Below are positions 7,868-16,036 of a stretch of DNA of 46,372 nucleotides, piece after piece (the first letter of the stretch is position 1; every line of letters starts with the position of its first letter). The stretch spans positions 1 through 46,372 of the forward strand of contig NZ_JAAGVZ010000024.1 of the NCBI RefSeq assembly GCF_010882125.1, in the 5' to 3' direction. This DNA comes from Peribacillus alkalitolerans (GTDB lineage: Bacteria > Bacillota > Bacilli > Bacillales > DSM-1321). The notes beneath the pieces were generated by a model. That model saw only the letters and a list, made by a program, of their open reading frames with translations, had not been told where the DNA came from and did not search any database. Made by a program: the position numbers and the translations under genes.

Positions 7868-8896
7868 ATGTCGGACAATAAAATGTCTCGTCGAGATATG
7901 TTAAAGATTGGTACGGCGGGAGCGCTTGGTATTGCAGGGAGCATGTATTTAAATAAAGTGTCCCAGTTTTCAGGTGTAGCGAAGGCAGAGACCCATCATA
8001 CATCCAGCAAAAAAAGTCATTCTGGAAGTCATTCTGGAAGTCACTCACATGTGGTAGACACGTCCAAAACAGAAGGCTATTTGATGGCAGAACGCCTATT
8101 AACCGAGTTTGATTATGGAAAGGTATCCAATCTTTCAGATGGGCGTACTCTTCGTGAATATGAGGTAGTGGCAATTGATAAAGAAATCGAAATCGCTAAG
8201 GGAATCAAGTTTCCAGGCTGGACGTACAACGGGTCCATTCCAGGACCAACCTTTCGTTGTACAGAAGGAGATGTATTACGTTTTCATTTTGTGAACCAAG
8301 GAAGCCATCCTCATTCCATTCACTTTCACGGTATCCATCCTCCCGAAATGGATGGCATCGACGCTATTCCGCCAGGTGGTTCGTTTACGTATGAATTTGA
8401 AGCACAACCCTATGGCTTACAGATTTACCATTGCCATGTGTTGCCATTAAGAAGGCATATTCATAAAGGACTGTATGGGAACTTCATCATTGATCCAAAA
8501 ACGCCTAGGGAGCCAGCAGTAGAAATGAACATGGTCATGAATGCCTTTGATTTAGACTTAGACGGAGCCAATGAATTTTACACCGTGAATGGGTATGCGT
8601 TTGCATTTATGAATCATCCCATACAAGTAAAGAAGGATGAGCTTGTCCGAATCTATCTTAGCAATTTAACGGAGTTTGACTTACTCAACTCCTTCCACTT
8701 ACATGCCAACTACTTTACGTATATTCCGACGGGTAGAAACGAAAATCCTACTCAATTTACGGATACGATTATGCAATGTCAAGGGGAACGAGGAATCATT
8801 GAAGTGCGTTTTCCTTATAAAGGAAAATATATGTTCCATGCCCATGTAAGTGAATTTGCGGAACTCGGCTGGATGGGATTCTTTGAGGTCGTATAA
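7868..8896 (+). CDS. Tat-exported two-domain multicopper oxidase
   Basis: 342 aa. The N terminus carries a twin-arginine signal (MSRRDMLKIG at residues 6-15), a hydrophobic core and an AKA cleavage site near residue 40. A His/Ser-rich linker with repeated SHSG units follows (about 43-62). Cupredoxin domain 1 has SIHFHGIHPPEMDG and YHCHVLPLRRHIHKG, the latter with a type-1 copper Cys. Domain 2 has SFHLHANYF and FHAHVSEFAELGWMG with no Cys. The type-1 site is therefore only in domain 1, as in type-C two-domain oxidases; nitrite-reductase-like relatives are an alternative. The start follows GAGGAGG. The substrate is unknown; neighbours suggest a metal ion. Confidence 0.88.
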   Translation: MSDNKMSRRDMLKIGTAGALGIAGSMYLNKVSQFSGVAKAETHHTSSKKSHSGSHSGSHSHVVDTSKTEGYLMAERLLTEFDYGKVSNLSDGRTLREYEVVAIDKEIEIAKGIKFPGWTYNGSIPGPTFRCTEGDVLRFHFVNQGSHPHSIHFHGIHPPEMDGIDAIPPGGSFTYEFEAQPYGLQIYHCHVLPLRRHIHKGLYGNFIIDPKTPREPAVEMNMVMNAFDLDLDGANEFYTVNGYAFAFMNHPIQVKKDELVRIYLSNLTEFDLLNSFHLHANYFTYIPTGRNENPTQFTDTIMQCQGERGIIEVRFPYKGKYMFHAHVSEFAELGWMGFFEVV

Positions 8897-8911
8897 AGAG
8901 GAGGGAAGAGA

Positions 8912-10081
8912 ATGAAAACAAAATGGTTTATATCAGGTTTGATCCCACTAGCCTTGTTAGTGTTGGTTTTAGGATGGGTATTTACAAAAGGGGCAGGTGT
9001 AGAAAGAGAACCGGCAGCACCGATTGAAGTCTTAAATGTTGAAAAGTTCAAGGTCATTCCTGGGGGTTTTGAACTCGATGTTAGTAACACAGGACCCGAG
9101 ACATTGACCATCGCTCAAGTCATTGTGGATGATTCCGTTTGGAATTTTTCCATGGAACCTAGTCCGACTCTAAAAAGATTTGAAGATGGAAAAGTCCGAA
9201 TTAATTATCCGTGGGTGGAAGGAGACCCTCATACGGTCTTATTAATTTCAGAGAATGGAATCATCACAGAAGCAGGATTGGATGCAGCCACTTTAACACC
9301 TGAACCATCATGGAAGAGTTTCTTAAATTATGGGTTCATCGGATTCTATGTAGGAATTGTCCCAATCACGTTAGGTTTACTGTGGTATCCTTTTATGAAA
9401 CGATTGAACCGAAAGTGGATAAATGGCATTCTTGCCCTTACTGTAGGGTTATTATTGTTCTTATTTTTTGGTACTTTATTTGATGGATTTGAAATTGGAG
9501 CAGAAGCTCCCTCGGTATTCCAAGGTAACATGGTCGTCATTATTTGTACGATTTTAACCTTTTTACTACTCTTCGGATTCGATCAATATCAACAACGAAA
9601 ACAGAAGAGAAACGGTTATTCTCCATTTGGAATTTCCTTATTGATGGCTACGGGGATTGGTCTTCATAATTTTGGAGAGGGATTGGCGATTGGATCTTCC
9701 TTTGCACTAGGAGAAGCTGCATTAGGTACGTTTTTAATCATCGGATTTACGTTGCATAACATTACCGAAGGTATCGGGATAGCAGCACCATTATTGAAGA
9801 CGAAGCCTAAAATCAGTACCTTCTTTCTACTAGGTGCCATCGCAGGAGCACCTGCGATTCTCGGAACCTGGTTTGGAGGATTTGTCTTTTCACCGATTTG
9901 GGGAGCTGTTTTCCTTGGAATAGGTGCAGGTGCTATCTTACAGGTTATCTTTGTGATAGCCAAAATGCTGATGGATGATCATAAAAAGAATGCAGAACCT
10001 TCAGTTTCTTGGTTGAATTTTGCAGGTTTTACTCTTGGGATATTAATTATGTATTTCACGGCATTCTTCGTTAAATATTAA
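8912..10081 (+). CDS. ZIP family metal transporter with extracytoplasmic domain
   Basis: 389 aa. After a first membrane helix (about residues 8-25) comes a roughly 105-residue polar, beta-rich segment (about 30-135), then a ZIP membrane domain. The ZIP metal motifs are present: [11 protein letters not shown] (about residue 251) and [11 protein letters not shown] (about residue 280). ZIP proteins carry divalent metals such as Zn, Fe or Mn into the cytoplasm. It starts 15 nt after the oxidase stop with a GAGGAGGG site, so it is co-transcribed. The long N-terminal domain is unusual for bacterial ZIP proteins and could dock the exported oxidase. Confidence 0.88.
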   Translation: MKTKWFISGLIPLALLVLVLGWVFTKGAGVEREPAAPIEVLNVEKFKVIPGGFELDVSNTGPETLTIAQVIVDDSVWNFSMEPSPTLKRFEDGKVRINYPWVEGDPHTVLLISENGIITEAGLDAATLTPEPSWKSFLNYGFIGFYVGIVPITLGLLWYPFMKRLNRKWINGILALTVGLLLFLFFGTLFDGFEIGAEAPSVFQGNMVVIICTILTFLLLFGFDQYQQRKQKRNGYSPFGISLLMATGIGLHNFGEGLAIGSSFALGEAALGTFLIIGFTLHNITEGIGIAAPLLKTKPKISTFFLLGAIAGAPAILGTWFGGFVFSPIWGAVFLGIGAGAILQVIFVIAKMLMDDHKKNAEPSVSWLNFAGFTLGILIMYFTAFFVKY

Positions 10082-10095
10082 AGGAGGGGCTAAAT

Positions 10096-10275
10096 ATGGC
10101 AAATATAGGGGTAAGTGGTGCAGTATTAATTCTCGTGTTGGCATTAATCGTTTTTGGTCCGAAGAAACTTCCAGAACTGGGACGTGCGGTGGGTACAACA
10201 TTGAGGGAGTTTAAGCAGTCCACCAAAGGTCTCATAGATGACCACGAGAAGGAAAAAGAAAAGGAACCATCGTAA
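10096..10275 (+). CDS. tatA: Sec-independent translocase protein TatA
   Basis: 59 aa. Short N terminus (MANIG), one hydrophobic helix ([19 protein letters not shown]), the hinge [14 protein letters not shown] typical of TatA/TatE, and an amphipathic plus charged tail ([10 protein letters not shown]...EKEKEKE). TatA forms the pore for folded twin-arginine substrates together with TatC. It follows the ZIP gene by 14 nt with AAGGAGG. No tatC is nearby, so the protein must use one from elsewhere. Co-transcription with a Tat substrate suggests a dedicated pore component. Confidence 0.93.
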   Translation: MANIGVSGAVLILVLALIVFGPKKLPELGRAVGTTLREFKQSTKGLIDDHEKEKEKEPS

Positions 10276-10868
10276 ACTATGAAAACATTAAATGTAAAGA
10301 CTCTTTATAGACTCTTTATACTTCTTTAACAAAGGCAACATTATGGAGTGGAGGGGAAGCAGGGCTTCCTTTTTCCCTTTCCCATACATTAAAACCGTTA
10401 CATTAAAAAGTCGATTTGCACCATATTAGAATCACTAATTCTTATCGTCTAATCCCGGTTATTGCAAGGAATTTAAAGATTCTTGAGTTCTTCCAAATTC
10501 ATATTTACAAGGAGTTTAATTTTGTTTATTTGGACTCACCAAGTAATTATATACAGAAACTATAATTAATAGATTCATCAAGCTTCCTCTTTCTCCATTC
10601 AAAGAATCCATTCTTATTCTTCATGCTCTTTCCTCGTGATTTCTTTTATTTAATATACTTCTATAATAACAGAATTAAGATAAAAGGGAATTATTAGCAA
10701 ATTACTATGAGTAAATCCTTATCTATTACACCCTTTTCACATACTTTCTAATCAAAAAACATAAGAAGAATATTTCGACTTCCAAAATAAACTGAATTAT
10801 TATAAAATTATGTAAACTTAGGACAAGCACATGTTTCTAAGTTTCATTTTGAAAAGGAGTGAAGAGAA
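10276..10868 (+). other. 593-nt spacer, no gene seen
   Basis: AT-rich sequence with stops in all frames and no copy of the HT/B repeats. AT-rich -10-like sites (TATAAAATTATG near 10801) may serve the downstream amidohydrolase. No clear terminator follows tatA. Confidence 0.5.
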
Positions 10869-12077
10869 TTGGATCAATTATTTAAGGGATTAGATGATGT
10901 TTTTGACGAAATGGTTGAAATCCGCCGTCATCTTCATCAACATCCAGAGCTATCTTTTGAAGAAGTTAATACGGCAAATTTTATTGCTGCCTACCATGAA
11001 AAATTAGGACATGAAGTAAGAACGAATGTTGGTGGAAATGGGGTATTAGCCTATTTAAAAGGGGATAAACCTGGTCCAACCGTTGCTTTACGGGCAGATT
11101 TTGATGCACTTCCAATTCAAGAAGAGACCGATGTACCTTTTAAATCAGTCAATGATGGGGTTATGCACGCATGTGGACACGATGGCCATACTGCCACTTT
11201 ATTAGGTCTAGCCAAAGTGTTAAATGGGATGAAATCTGAACTCAAAGGGACCGTTGTTTTCCTACACCAGCATGCCGAAGAATTACCCCCAGGTGGAGCC
11301 ATTTCCATGATCGAAGATGGTTGCTTAGACGGGGTGGATGTTATTTTTGGCACTCATTTACAAGCAACGATGCCTTTAGGGGAAATAGGTTATCGCTCAG
11401 GCCCACTTCAAGCCGCTCCAGATCGTTTTGACATTAAAATTAAGGGTAAAGGCGGCCACGGGGCAGCTCCACATGATACGAAGGATAGTATTTTAATTGG
11501 AGGTCAGCTCCTTACAAATCTACAACAAATTGTGAGTAGAAAAGTAGATCCACTGGAATCAGCCGTTGTTTCCGTTTGTTCCTTTGAAGCAAAAGGTCCT
11601 TATAATGTGATTCAAGACTCCGCTTCAATGATTGGAACCGTTCGTACGTTTAAAGAAGAGATTCGTACTTTTATAGAGAATGAAATTGAAAGAGTGGTAA
11701 AAGGAACCTGCCTCGTTTCAGATGCTTCCTATGAATATACATACTATAGAGGATACCCTGTTTTAGTAAACCATAAAGAGGAAACAGAGTTCGTAGCAAA
11801 ATTAGCTGAGTCTGTTCCTGGAGTGGAGAGTGTGATAGAAACACCGCCAATTATGGGTGGTGAAGACTTTGCTTTCTATTTACAAAAAGTAAAAGGAACC
11901 TTCTTCTTCACTGGTGCTAAAAATCCAGAGTGGGAAGTGGCATATCCACATCATCATCCAAAATTTAATATCGACGAAAGAGCCTTATTAATTGCCGCTA
12001 AAGTTTTAGGTAAGGCAACCTTACAATACTTGAAAAGTGGTGTAAGGGAAATAGTCGAGTCGAGCAGTTCTCGTTAA
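10869..12077 (+). CDS. M20 family amidohydrolase
   Basis: A 402-aa zinc aminoacylase/hippuricase-type peptidase. Motifs in order: RRHLHQHPELSFEE, LRADFDALPI, MHACGHDGHTATLLG (metal ligands), HQHAEELPPGG (catalytic Glu; usually HQPAEE), the dimerisation domain GKGGHGAAPHDTKD, and the distal MGGEDFAFY. It removes acyl groups from N-acyl amino acids or related amides in the cytoplasm. The start is TTG with GGAGTG upstream. It shares an operon with two membrane proteins that are probably the importer of its substrate. Confidence 0.92.
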   Translation: MDQLFKGLDDVFDEMVEIRRHLHQHPELSFEEVNTANFIAAYHEKLGHEVRTNVGGNGVLAYLKGDKPGPTVALRADFDALPIQEETDVPFKSVNDGVMHACGHDGHTATLLGLAKVLNGMKSELKGTVVFLHQHAEELPPGGAISMIEDGCLDGVDVIFGTHLQATMPLGEIGYRSGPLQAAPDRFDIKIKGKGGHGAAPHDTKDSILIGGQLLTNLQQIVSRKVDPLESAVVSVCSFEAKGPYNVIQDSASMIGTVRTFKEEIRTFIENEIERVVKGTCLVSDASYEYTYYRGYPVLVNHKEETEFVAKLAESVPGVESVIETPPIMGGEDFAFYLQKVKGTFFFTGAKNPEWEVAYPHHHPKFNIDERALLIAAKVLGKATLQYLKSGVREIVESSSSR

Positions 12078-12118
12078 ATAGATTTAGGAACGAAGTTCAA
12101 AAAAGGGGGATGAATGTG

Positions 12119-12937
12119 ATGTCAGAACAGGTTCAACAATTATGGAAGGATTGGCGATTGCATGCACTCGTATTAGCCATCGTATTAGTGACAGAAGCCA
12201 TCGGAATCCATCAAATCCCATTAGGTCCAGGTACCATTTTACTATTGCCCATGCTTTATGCAGTTATTATCGGGATTGCATTATACTTCACACCACTTGT
12301 AAAAGAAAAACAGTCCATAAATGCAGAACAACTTGTATTTTTATCGGTGACCCTTTTAGTTGCTAAATTTGGGGTGCAAGCTGGACCAGCCTTGCCTAAG
12401 TTAATAGCCGCAGGACCAGCACTACTCCTTCAAGAAATAGGCAATATCGGTACCATTTTAGTAGGTCTACCAATTGCGGTGATCCTCGGACTGAAACGTG
12501 AAGCCATCGGTATGACACACTCTATCGGTCGTGAGCCAAATGTTGCGTTAATTACAGATAAGTATGGTTTCTCCTCCCCTGAAGGGCGGGGAGTAATGGC
12601 GATCTACATTTTCGGAACCGTTTTTGGAGCTATTTTCATGGGACTCATTTCTGGATTTTTAGCTACAGTGACACCACTACACCCGCTTTCCTTTGCAATG
12701 GCGACAGGAATCGGAAGTGGAAGTATGACGGCTGCCGCATTAGGTCCACTAGTTTCAGCTTTTCCTGAAATGAAAGAAGATATCATAGCCTTTTCAGGAG
12801 CAAGTAACCTCGCCACATCTGTAACAGGCTTATATGCCAGCATTTTTATTGGTTTACCTTTAACGGAAAAAATGTACACATGGTTGACAAGAAGAAAAAG
12901 TAAAAAAGCAGATCCAAATGTAAAGGTGGGGGCATAA
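12119..12937 (+). CDS. DUF3100-like membrane protein
   Basis: About 272 aa with roughly eight hydrophobic segments. It has conserved-looking polar loops GMTHSIGREPNVALITDKYG and SPEGRGVMAIYIFG, and Gly-rich helices such as MATGIGSGSMTAAALGPL. These fit the DUF3100 family, whose function is not established to my knowledge. AAGGGGG lies 9 nt before the ATG at 12119; an upstream in-frame ATG at 12110 sits too close to it. It lies 40 nt after the amidohydrolase and 3 nt before the next membrane gene, so a role in moving the amidohydrolase substrate is a reasonable inference. Confidence 0.7.
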   Translation: MSEQVQQLWKDWRLHALVLAIVLVTEAIGIHQIPLGPGTILLLPMLYAVIIGIALYFTPLVKEKQSINAEQLVFLSVTLLVAKFGVQAGPALPKLIAAGPALLLQEIGNIGTILVGLPIAVILGLKREAIGMTHSIGREPNVALITDKYGFSSPEGRGVMAIYIFGTVFGAIFMGLISGFLATVTPLHPLSFAMATGIGSGSMTAAALGPLVSAFPEMKEDIIAFSGASNLATSVTGLYASIFIGLPLTEKMYTWLTRRKSKKADPNVKVGA

Positions 12938-12940
12938 CCA

Positions 12941-13393
12941 ATGTTAAAAAACATTCAAGAATGGGCACTCGTATTAGTCATCATTGGAGCTGTAGTATTA
13001 ATTGGAAACTGGGTTGGCTATGATGTTCTCCCAACGAAAGCTTTACCAGGATTGCTTAGCTTAGTACTTATTTGTTTAGCTGGATTAATTATTTCCAAAC
13101 TAATTCCAGCAAAAATTCCCAGTATCGCCTACATTGGGATTTTAGGTTTTATCCTCACCATTCCCGGCATGCCAGGATCGGAACAAATTGTCAAATGGAC
13201 AGCCGAGGTGAACCTTTTAGCCATTGCAACACCCATCTTAGCCTACGCAGGAATCGGAATTGGCCGCTCATGGGCAGACTTCTCCAAACTAGGCTGGAAA
13301 ACCATCATCGTTGGTATGTGCGTTCTACTAGGAACCTATTTAGGATCTGCAGTCATCGCGGAAATTGTGTTGAGATTTCAGGGAATTATATAG
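12941..13393 (+). CDS. Small membrane partner of the DUF3100-like protein
   Basis: 150 aa, almost entirely hydrophobic, with about five helices and Gly/Pro-rich loops (LGFILTIPGMPGSEQIV, AYAGIGIGRSW). The start ATG comes 3 nt after the preceding stop codon, which implies translational coupling. The helix-rich halves resemble split secondary transporters, where two short proteins form one carrier. No family is recognised with certainty. A terminator follows immediately. Confidence 0.65.
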   Translation: MLKNIQEWALVLVIIGAVVLIGNWVGYDVLPTKALPGLLSLVLICLAGLIISKLIPAKIPSIAYIGILGFILTIPGMPGSEQIVKWTAEVNLLAIATPILAYAGIGIGRSWADFSKLGWKTIIVGMCVLLGTYLGSAVIAEIVLRFQGII

Positions 13394-13400
13394 AAAACAA

Positions 13401-13432
13401 GGAAGCAAAAGAACCGTCCTTTTGCTTCCTTT
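13401..13432 (+). terminator. Terminator of the amidohydrolase operon
   Basis: GGAAGCAAAAG / CTTTTGCTTCC stem with a short loop, followed by TTTAT. It is symmetric and may also serve the decayed minus-strand gene to its right. Confidence 0.8.
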
Positions 13433-13438
13433 ATACCC

Positions 13439-13690
13439 TTATTTCACCCTAGCAAACCCAACCCCCGATACATAATCATCACCAGTTTCTACTCCAATTC
13501 CACCATTAATATCATAAAATTTTGCTAATTCTGTCCAAAGTCGAGTGGGCTCCATGATGAATTGCATGACTAAATTTTTGATGCTTGGCCAGAGACATGC
13601 GGTATAGCCATGGAAGTTCCGCTAATTGTTTTGTAGTTTCCTTCATACTATGTAGATTCAAACGCAATTTTTTCTTATTAAAGCTACGTA
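13439..13690 (-). pseudogene. Subtilase (S8 peptidase) C-terminal remnant
   Basis: Read on the minus strand, about 13,600-13,680 encodes YKTISGTSMAIPHVSGQ, the unmistakable catalytic-Ser motif of subtilisin-like proteases. An in-frame stop lies shortly before it and another after QASKI. The rest continues in another frame as RLWTELAKFYDINGG...GVGFARVK, ending at a stop at 13439. Everything upstream, including the Asp and His parts of the triad, is gone. The break coincides with a B-module copy at about 13,690. Confidence 0.75.
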
Positions 13691-13705
13691 GCAGGTTAGT
13701 TGAAC
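13684..13705 (+). repeat. B module copy
   Basis: CTACGTAGCAGGTTAGTTGAA matches the 3' half of the B module (GCAGGTTAGT). It sits exactly at the truncated end of the subtilase remnant. Confidence 0.55.
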
Positions 13706-13732
13706 TATAAATTGAATAGTTTTAAGTTTTAT

Positions 13733-13770
13733 AAAGCATTTCTTTGTAATGAGGAATGCTTTTTATCTTT
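13733..13770 (+). terminator. Terminator-like hairpin
   Basis: AAAGCATTTC and GAGGAATGCTTT pair with an 8-nt loop, followed by a T-rich run. No intact gene precedes it, so it is probably a leftover of a lost gene or part of the repeat family. Confidence 0.5.
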
Positions 13771-13849
13771 TTTAAAATGAAAAGGAAATTCCTATAACAA
13801 TAATGTTTTCAAATGGGGCAAGTCCCAGACGCGTATGTTACTAATCTAA

Positions 13850-14020
13850 CAACACAGAAATTCTTAATAAGGATAAAGATGGGGCTTGGTTTCCATAAAA
13901 CAGGATAAACAATAACGAGGATTTAAAGCAGGGATAGAAGTAAAGGTATGGTACGAAGTAATGGATGAATCATTACCTGGATCTGGCATTTCGATAGAAA
14001 TCATAAAAACAAAATATTGA
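13850..14020 (+). pseudogene. Degraded C-terminal gene fragment (DUF3221-like?)
   Basis: The frame ending at the TGA at 14018 reads GIEVKVWYEVMDESLPGSG, then ISIEIIKTKY. The V-K-V-W-Y...S-Y/L-P-G...EI pattern resembles the C terminus of small secreted DUF3221 proteins. Upstream, a NKDKDGAWFP segment lies in a different frame with a stop. No start codon or ribosome-binding site survives. The family assignment is tentative; that it is a fragment is clear. Confidence 0.45.
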
Positions 14021-14069
14021 GGAACAATAAATTGAAAAAATTTTAAAAGGATATAAAGCGAGGAGTTTT

Positions 14070-14801
14070 ATGAAAAAGGGTGTAATGTTTTTCCTCTGTC
14101 TAATTATCTTTATTGTTCCATCACAAGTTTTTGGACAACGAAAAGTACCTATTTTAATTTATCATTCAATCGACGAGTTTAAAGGACAGGGTTCTAAGGA
14201 GTTATATGTAACCCCTAAAAATTTCGAGAAACAAATGATTTATTTGCGAGATCATGGATATACATTACTTACTTTTGATCGGTGGCAAGACATTAATAAA
14301 GTAAACAAACCCATTTTCATTACTTTTGATGACGGATACAAAAACAATCTGAATGCATTTGCAATCTTTCAAAAAATGAAAAATGAACGTTTCCAACCAA
14401 CTGGTACCATTTTTGTTATTTCTGACTTTATCGGTCGTTCCAACCGATTATCTAAATCGGAATTAAAAATGATGGCTGATTCGAGTATAATGTCCATCCA
14501 GTCTCATACTGCAACACATCCTGATTTGACGAAAATAAAAAATTATGAATATGAACTGAAAGAGTCCAAAGAGAGAATTCAAAATATAACGGGAAGACCC
14601 GTTATTGCTCTTGCATATCCATACGGAAATAGTAATAGCAAGGTTGTAGAAGAAACGAAGAAATACTATATGTTTGGACTTACAACAACTCCTGAACCAT
14701 TTACTGAGAAGAGCATTAAAGATGAACTCTATCTGTTACCACGAATCTATATCAAGTATTCGACTAATCTTGATGACTTTGCAAAGATAGTTGAAGGATA
14801 A
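14070..14801 (+). CDS. Secreted polysaccharide deacetylase
   Basis: 243 aa. A cleavable signal peptide (MKKGVMFFLCLIIFIVPSQVFGQ) precedes a NodB-type domain. The metal/catalytic motifs are present: PILIYHSID, ITFDDGYKNN (Asp-Asp), SIQSHTATHPDL (the H-x3-H zinc motif) and LAYPYGNSN. It removes N- or O-acetyl groups from extracellular or cell-wall polysaccharide. The start ATG follows GAGGAG. It is monocistronic, with a large hairpin 80 nt downstream. The domain is full length, so it should be active. Confidence 0.92.
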   Translation: MKKGVMFFLCLIIFIVPSQVFGQRKVPILIYHSIDEFKGQGSKELYVTPKNFEKQMIYLRDHGYTLLTFDRWQDINKVNKPIFITFDDGYKNNLNAFAIFQKMKNERFQPTGTIFVISDFIGRSNRLSKSELKMMADSSIMSIQSHTATHPDLTKIKNYEYELKESKERIQNITGRPVIALAYPYGNSNSKVVEETKKYYMFGLTTTPEPFTEKSIKDELYLLPRIYIKYSTNLDDFAKIVEG

Positions 14802-14878
14802 CGATAGCGTTTACTATACCGGGTAATCTTTTAGTCTTTTAAAAATCAAAAGAACAGTGCATAGAATTAACTTCCTTG

Positions 14879-14932
14879 TTCAACAAAATAGTGCGTTTAT
14901 CCATGTAGGATAACGCACTTATTTTGTTGAAG
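14879..14932. terminator. Long 22-bp hairpin
   Basis: TTCAACAAAATAGTGCGTTTATCC pairs almost perfectly with GGATAACGCACTTATTTTGTTGAA around a 5-nt loop. It is much longer than an ordinary terminator. It probably ends the deacetylase transcript but is symmetric enough to act both ways. A B-like sequence (GGGTAGTTTAGTTGAA) follows at about 14946. Confidence 0.6.
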
Positions 14933-15088
14933 TTCTTATTGATTGGGTAGTTTAGTTGAAGAGTCCAGATAAAATTCTGTTCAGCAATCTGGCCATTTAG
15001 GTGAAGATCTCATCAGATAATTAATAATTTAAAGAATAATTCATTCTGAGAAAGAATATTAAAAAAGTGATGATAAGGAGGCGATTGT

Positions 15089-15610
15089 ATGGCTAATCAT
15101 GTAGAAAATCTATATAACTATCATGTATGGGCAAATCAACGGATTATTGATCATCTTAAGACAATGTCATCCGAGAAATATCAAAAGAAATTGAAAAGTG
15201 TCTTTTCTTCTGTTTCAGAGGTTTTGTCACATATCTATTTGGTAGAATATGCATGGCTTTATATCCTGGAAGGTCAGAATATGAAAGAAGCCATGCAATC
15301 TTCACTTCAACTTCAAGAAAAGATTGTTAAACATTCCATTGAAGACTTAGAAAAGGAATTTCACATTTTATCAACTCGGTTTATATCCTTTTTGACCAGT
15401 CAGGAAGATATGGAAAAGAGAATTATGCTGGATAATCCATGGGCAGGATTAAGAGAGACAAGTCTATCTGAAATGGTCTTACACGTTGTGAATCATGGAT
15501 CCTATCATAGAGGGAATATTTCAGCTATGTTGCATCAGTTGGGTGATTCTTCAGTTATGACTGATTATGCTTTTTATTGGTATTCAGATAATGTTCTTCA
15601 TCAGAAATAG
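15089..15610 (+). CDS. DinB family protein
   Basis: A 173-aa four-helix-bundle protein. The three metal-binding His sit where DinB/YfiT proteins have them: an early His in the first helix (YHVWANQRIIDHL), one in VLSHIYLVEYAW, and the C-terminal VVNHGSYHRGNI. DinB-like proteins are metal-dependent enzymes, often thiol transferases using bacillithiol in Bacillus; the substrate is unknown. The ATG follows AAGGAGGCG. Monocistronic. Confidence 0.9.
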   Translation: MANHVENLYNYHVWANQRIIDHLKTMSSEKYQKKLKSVFSSVSEVLSHIYLVEYAWLYILEGQNMKEAMQSSLQLQEKIVKHSIEDLEKEFHILSTRFISFLTSQEDMEKRIMLDNPWAGLRETSLSEMVLHVVNHGSYHRGNISAMLHQLGDSSVMTDYAFYWYSDNVLHQK

Positions 15611-15964
15611 GTAAGAGAAGAATAAGTATTTTCCTTCTTAAAAGTGGCTTCTGTTAAGGATCGAGAGCTGTGCAAACAGCACTTTCTATGAGTTAACGGA
15701 TGGCACTCATAACCAATCTTCTGAGATTATTTTGCAACTTTATCTGCAAGATTAAGTTAATTGGTTCTACAATACCGGTTAATATGAGTTTATATATGTT
15801 CAAGAAAATGGCGCTTTCCTTGAATAGAGATTAGCGCTTATTTTTCATTTAGGGCCAAGATTGGGAAATAACAAAAGGAAAATAGTTACATATGATACCA
15901 GATTGAAAAAGAGGAGTTTATGGTTTTATAACGAAATAGGTTAATAGTTAAAGGGGGCGATATT
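15611..15964 (+). other. 354-nt spacer with hairpins
   Basis: No gene. It holds a GAGAGCTGTGCAAACAGCACTTTC hairpin near 15663, related to the HT elements, and a GGCGCT...AGCGC terminator-like hairpin with T residues at about 15809-15846. The latter resembles another near 17231. Confidence 0.5.
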
Positions 15965-16036
15965 ATGGAGAATAAAATTGAAGAAAAGTTTGTGGAACAG
16001 GGTATAAATTATAATAAAAAGGAGTTTTTCTATTGA
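15965..16036 (+). CDS. 23-codon ORF overlapping the hydrolase start
   Basis: ATG at 15965 with AAGGGGG at good spacing encodes MENKIEEKFVEQGINYNKKE and three more residues. It ends in TGA at 16034-16036, which overlaps the TTG start of the next gene. The AAGGAG inside it serves that TTG. It could be a leader peptide giving translational coupling or the stub of a deleted gene. Nothing shows that the peptide itself is functional. Confidence 0.4.
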   Translation: MENKIEEKFVEQGINYNKKEFFY

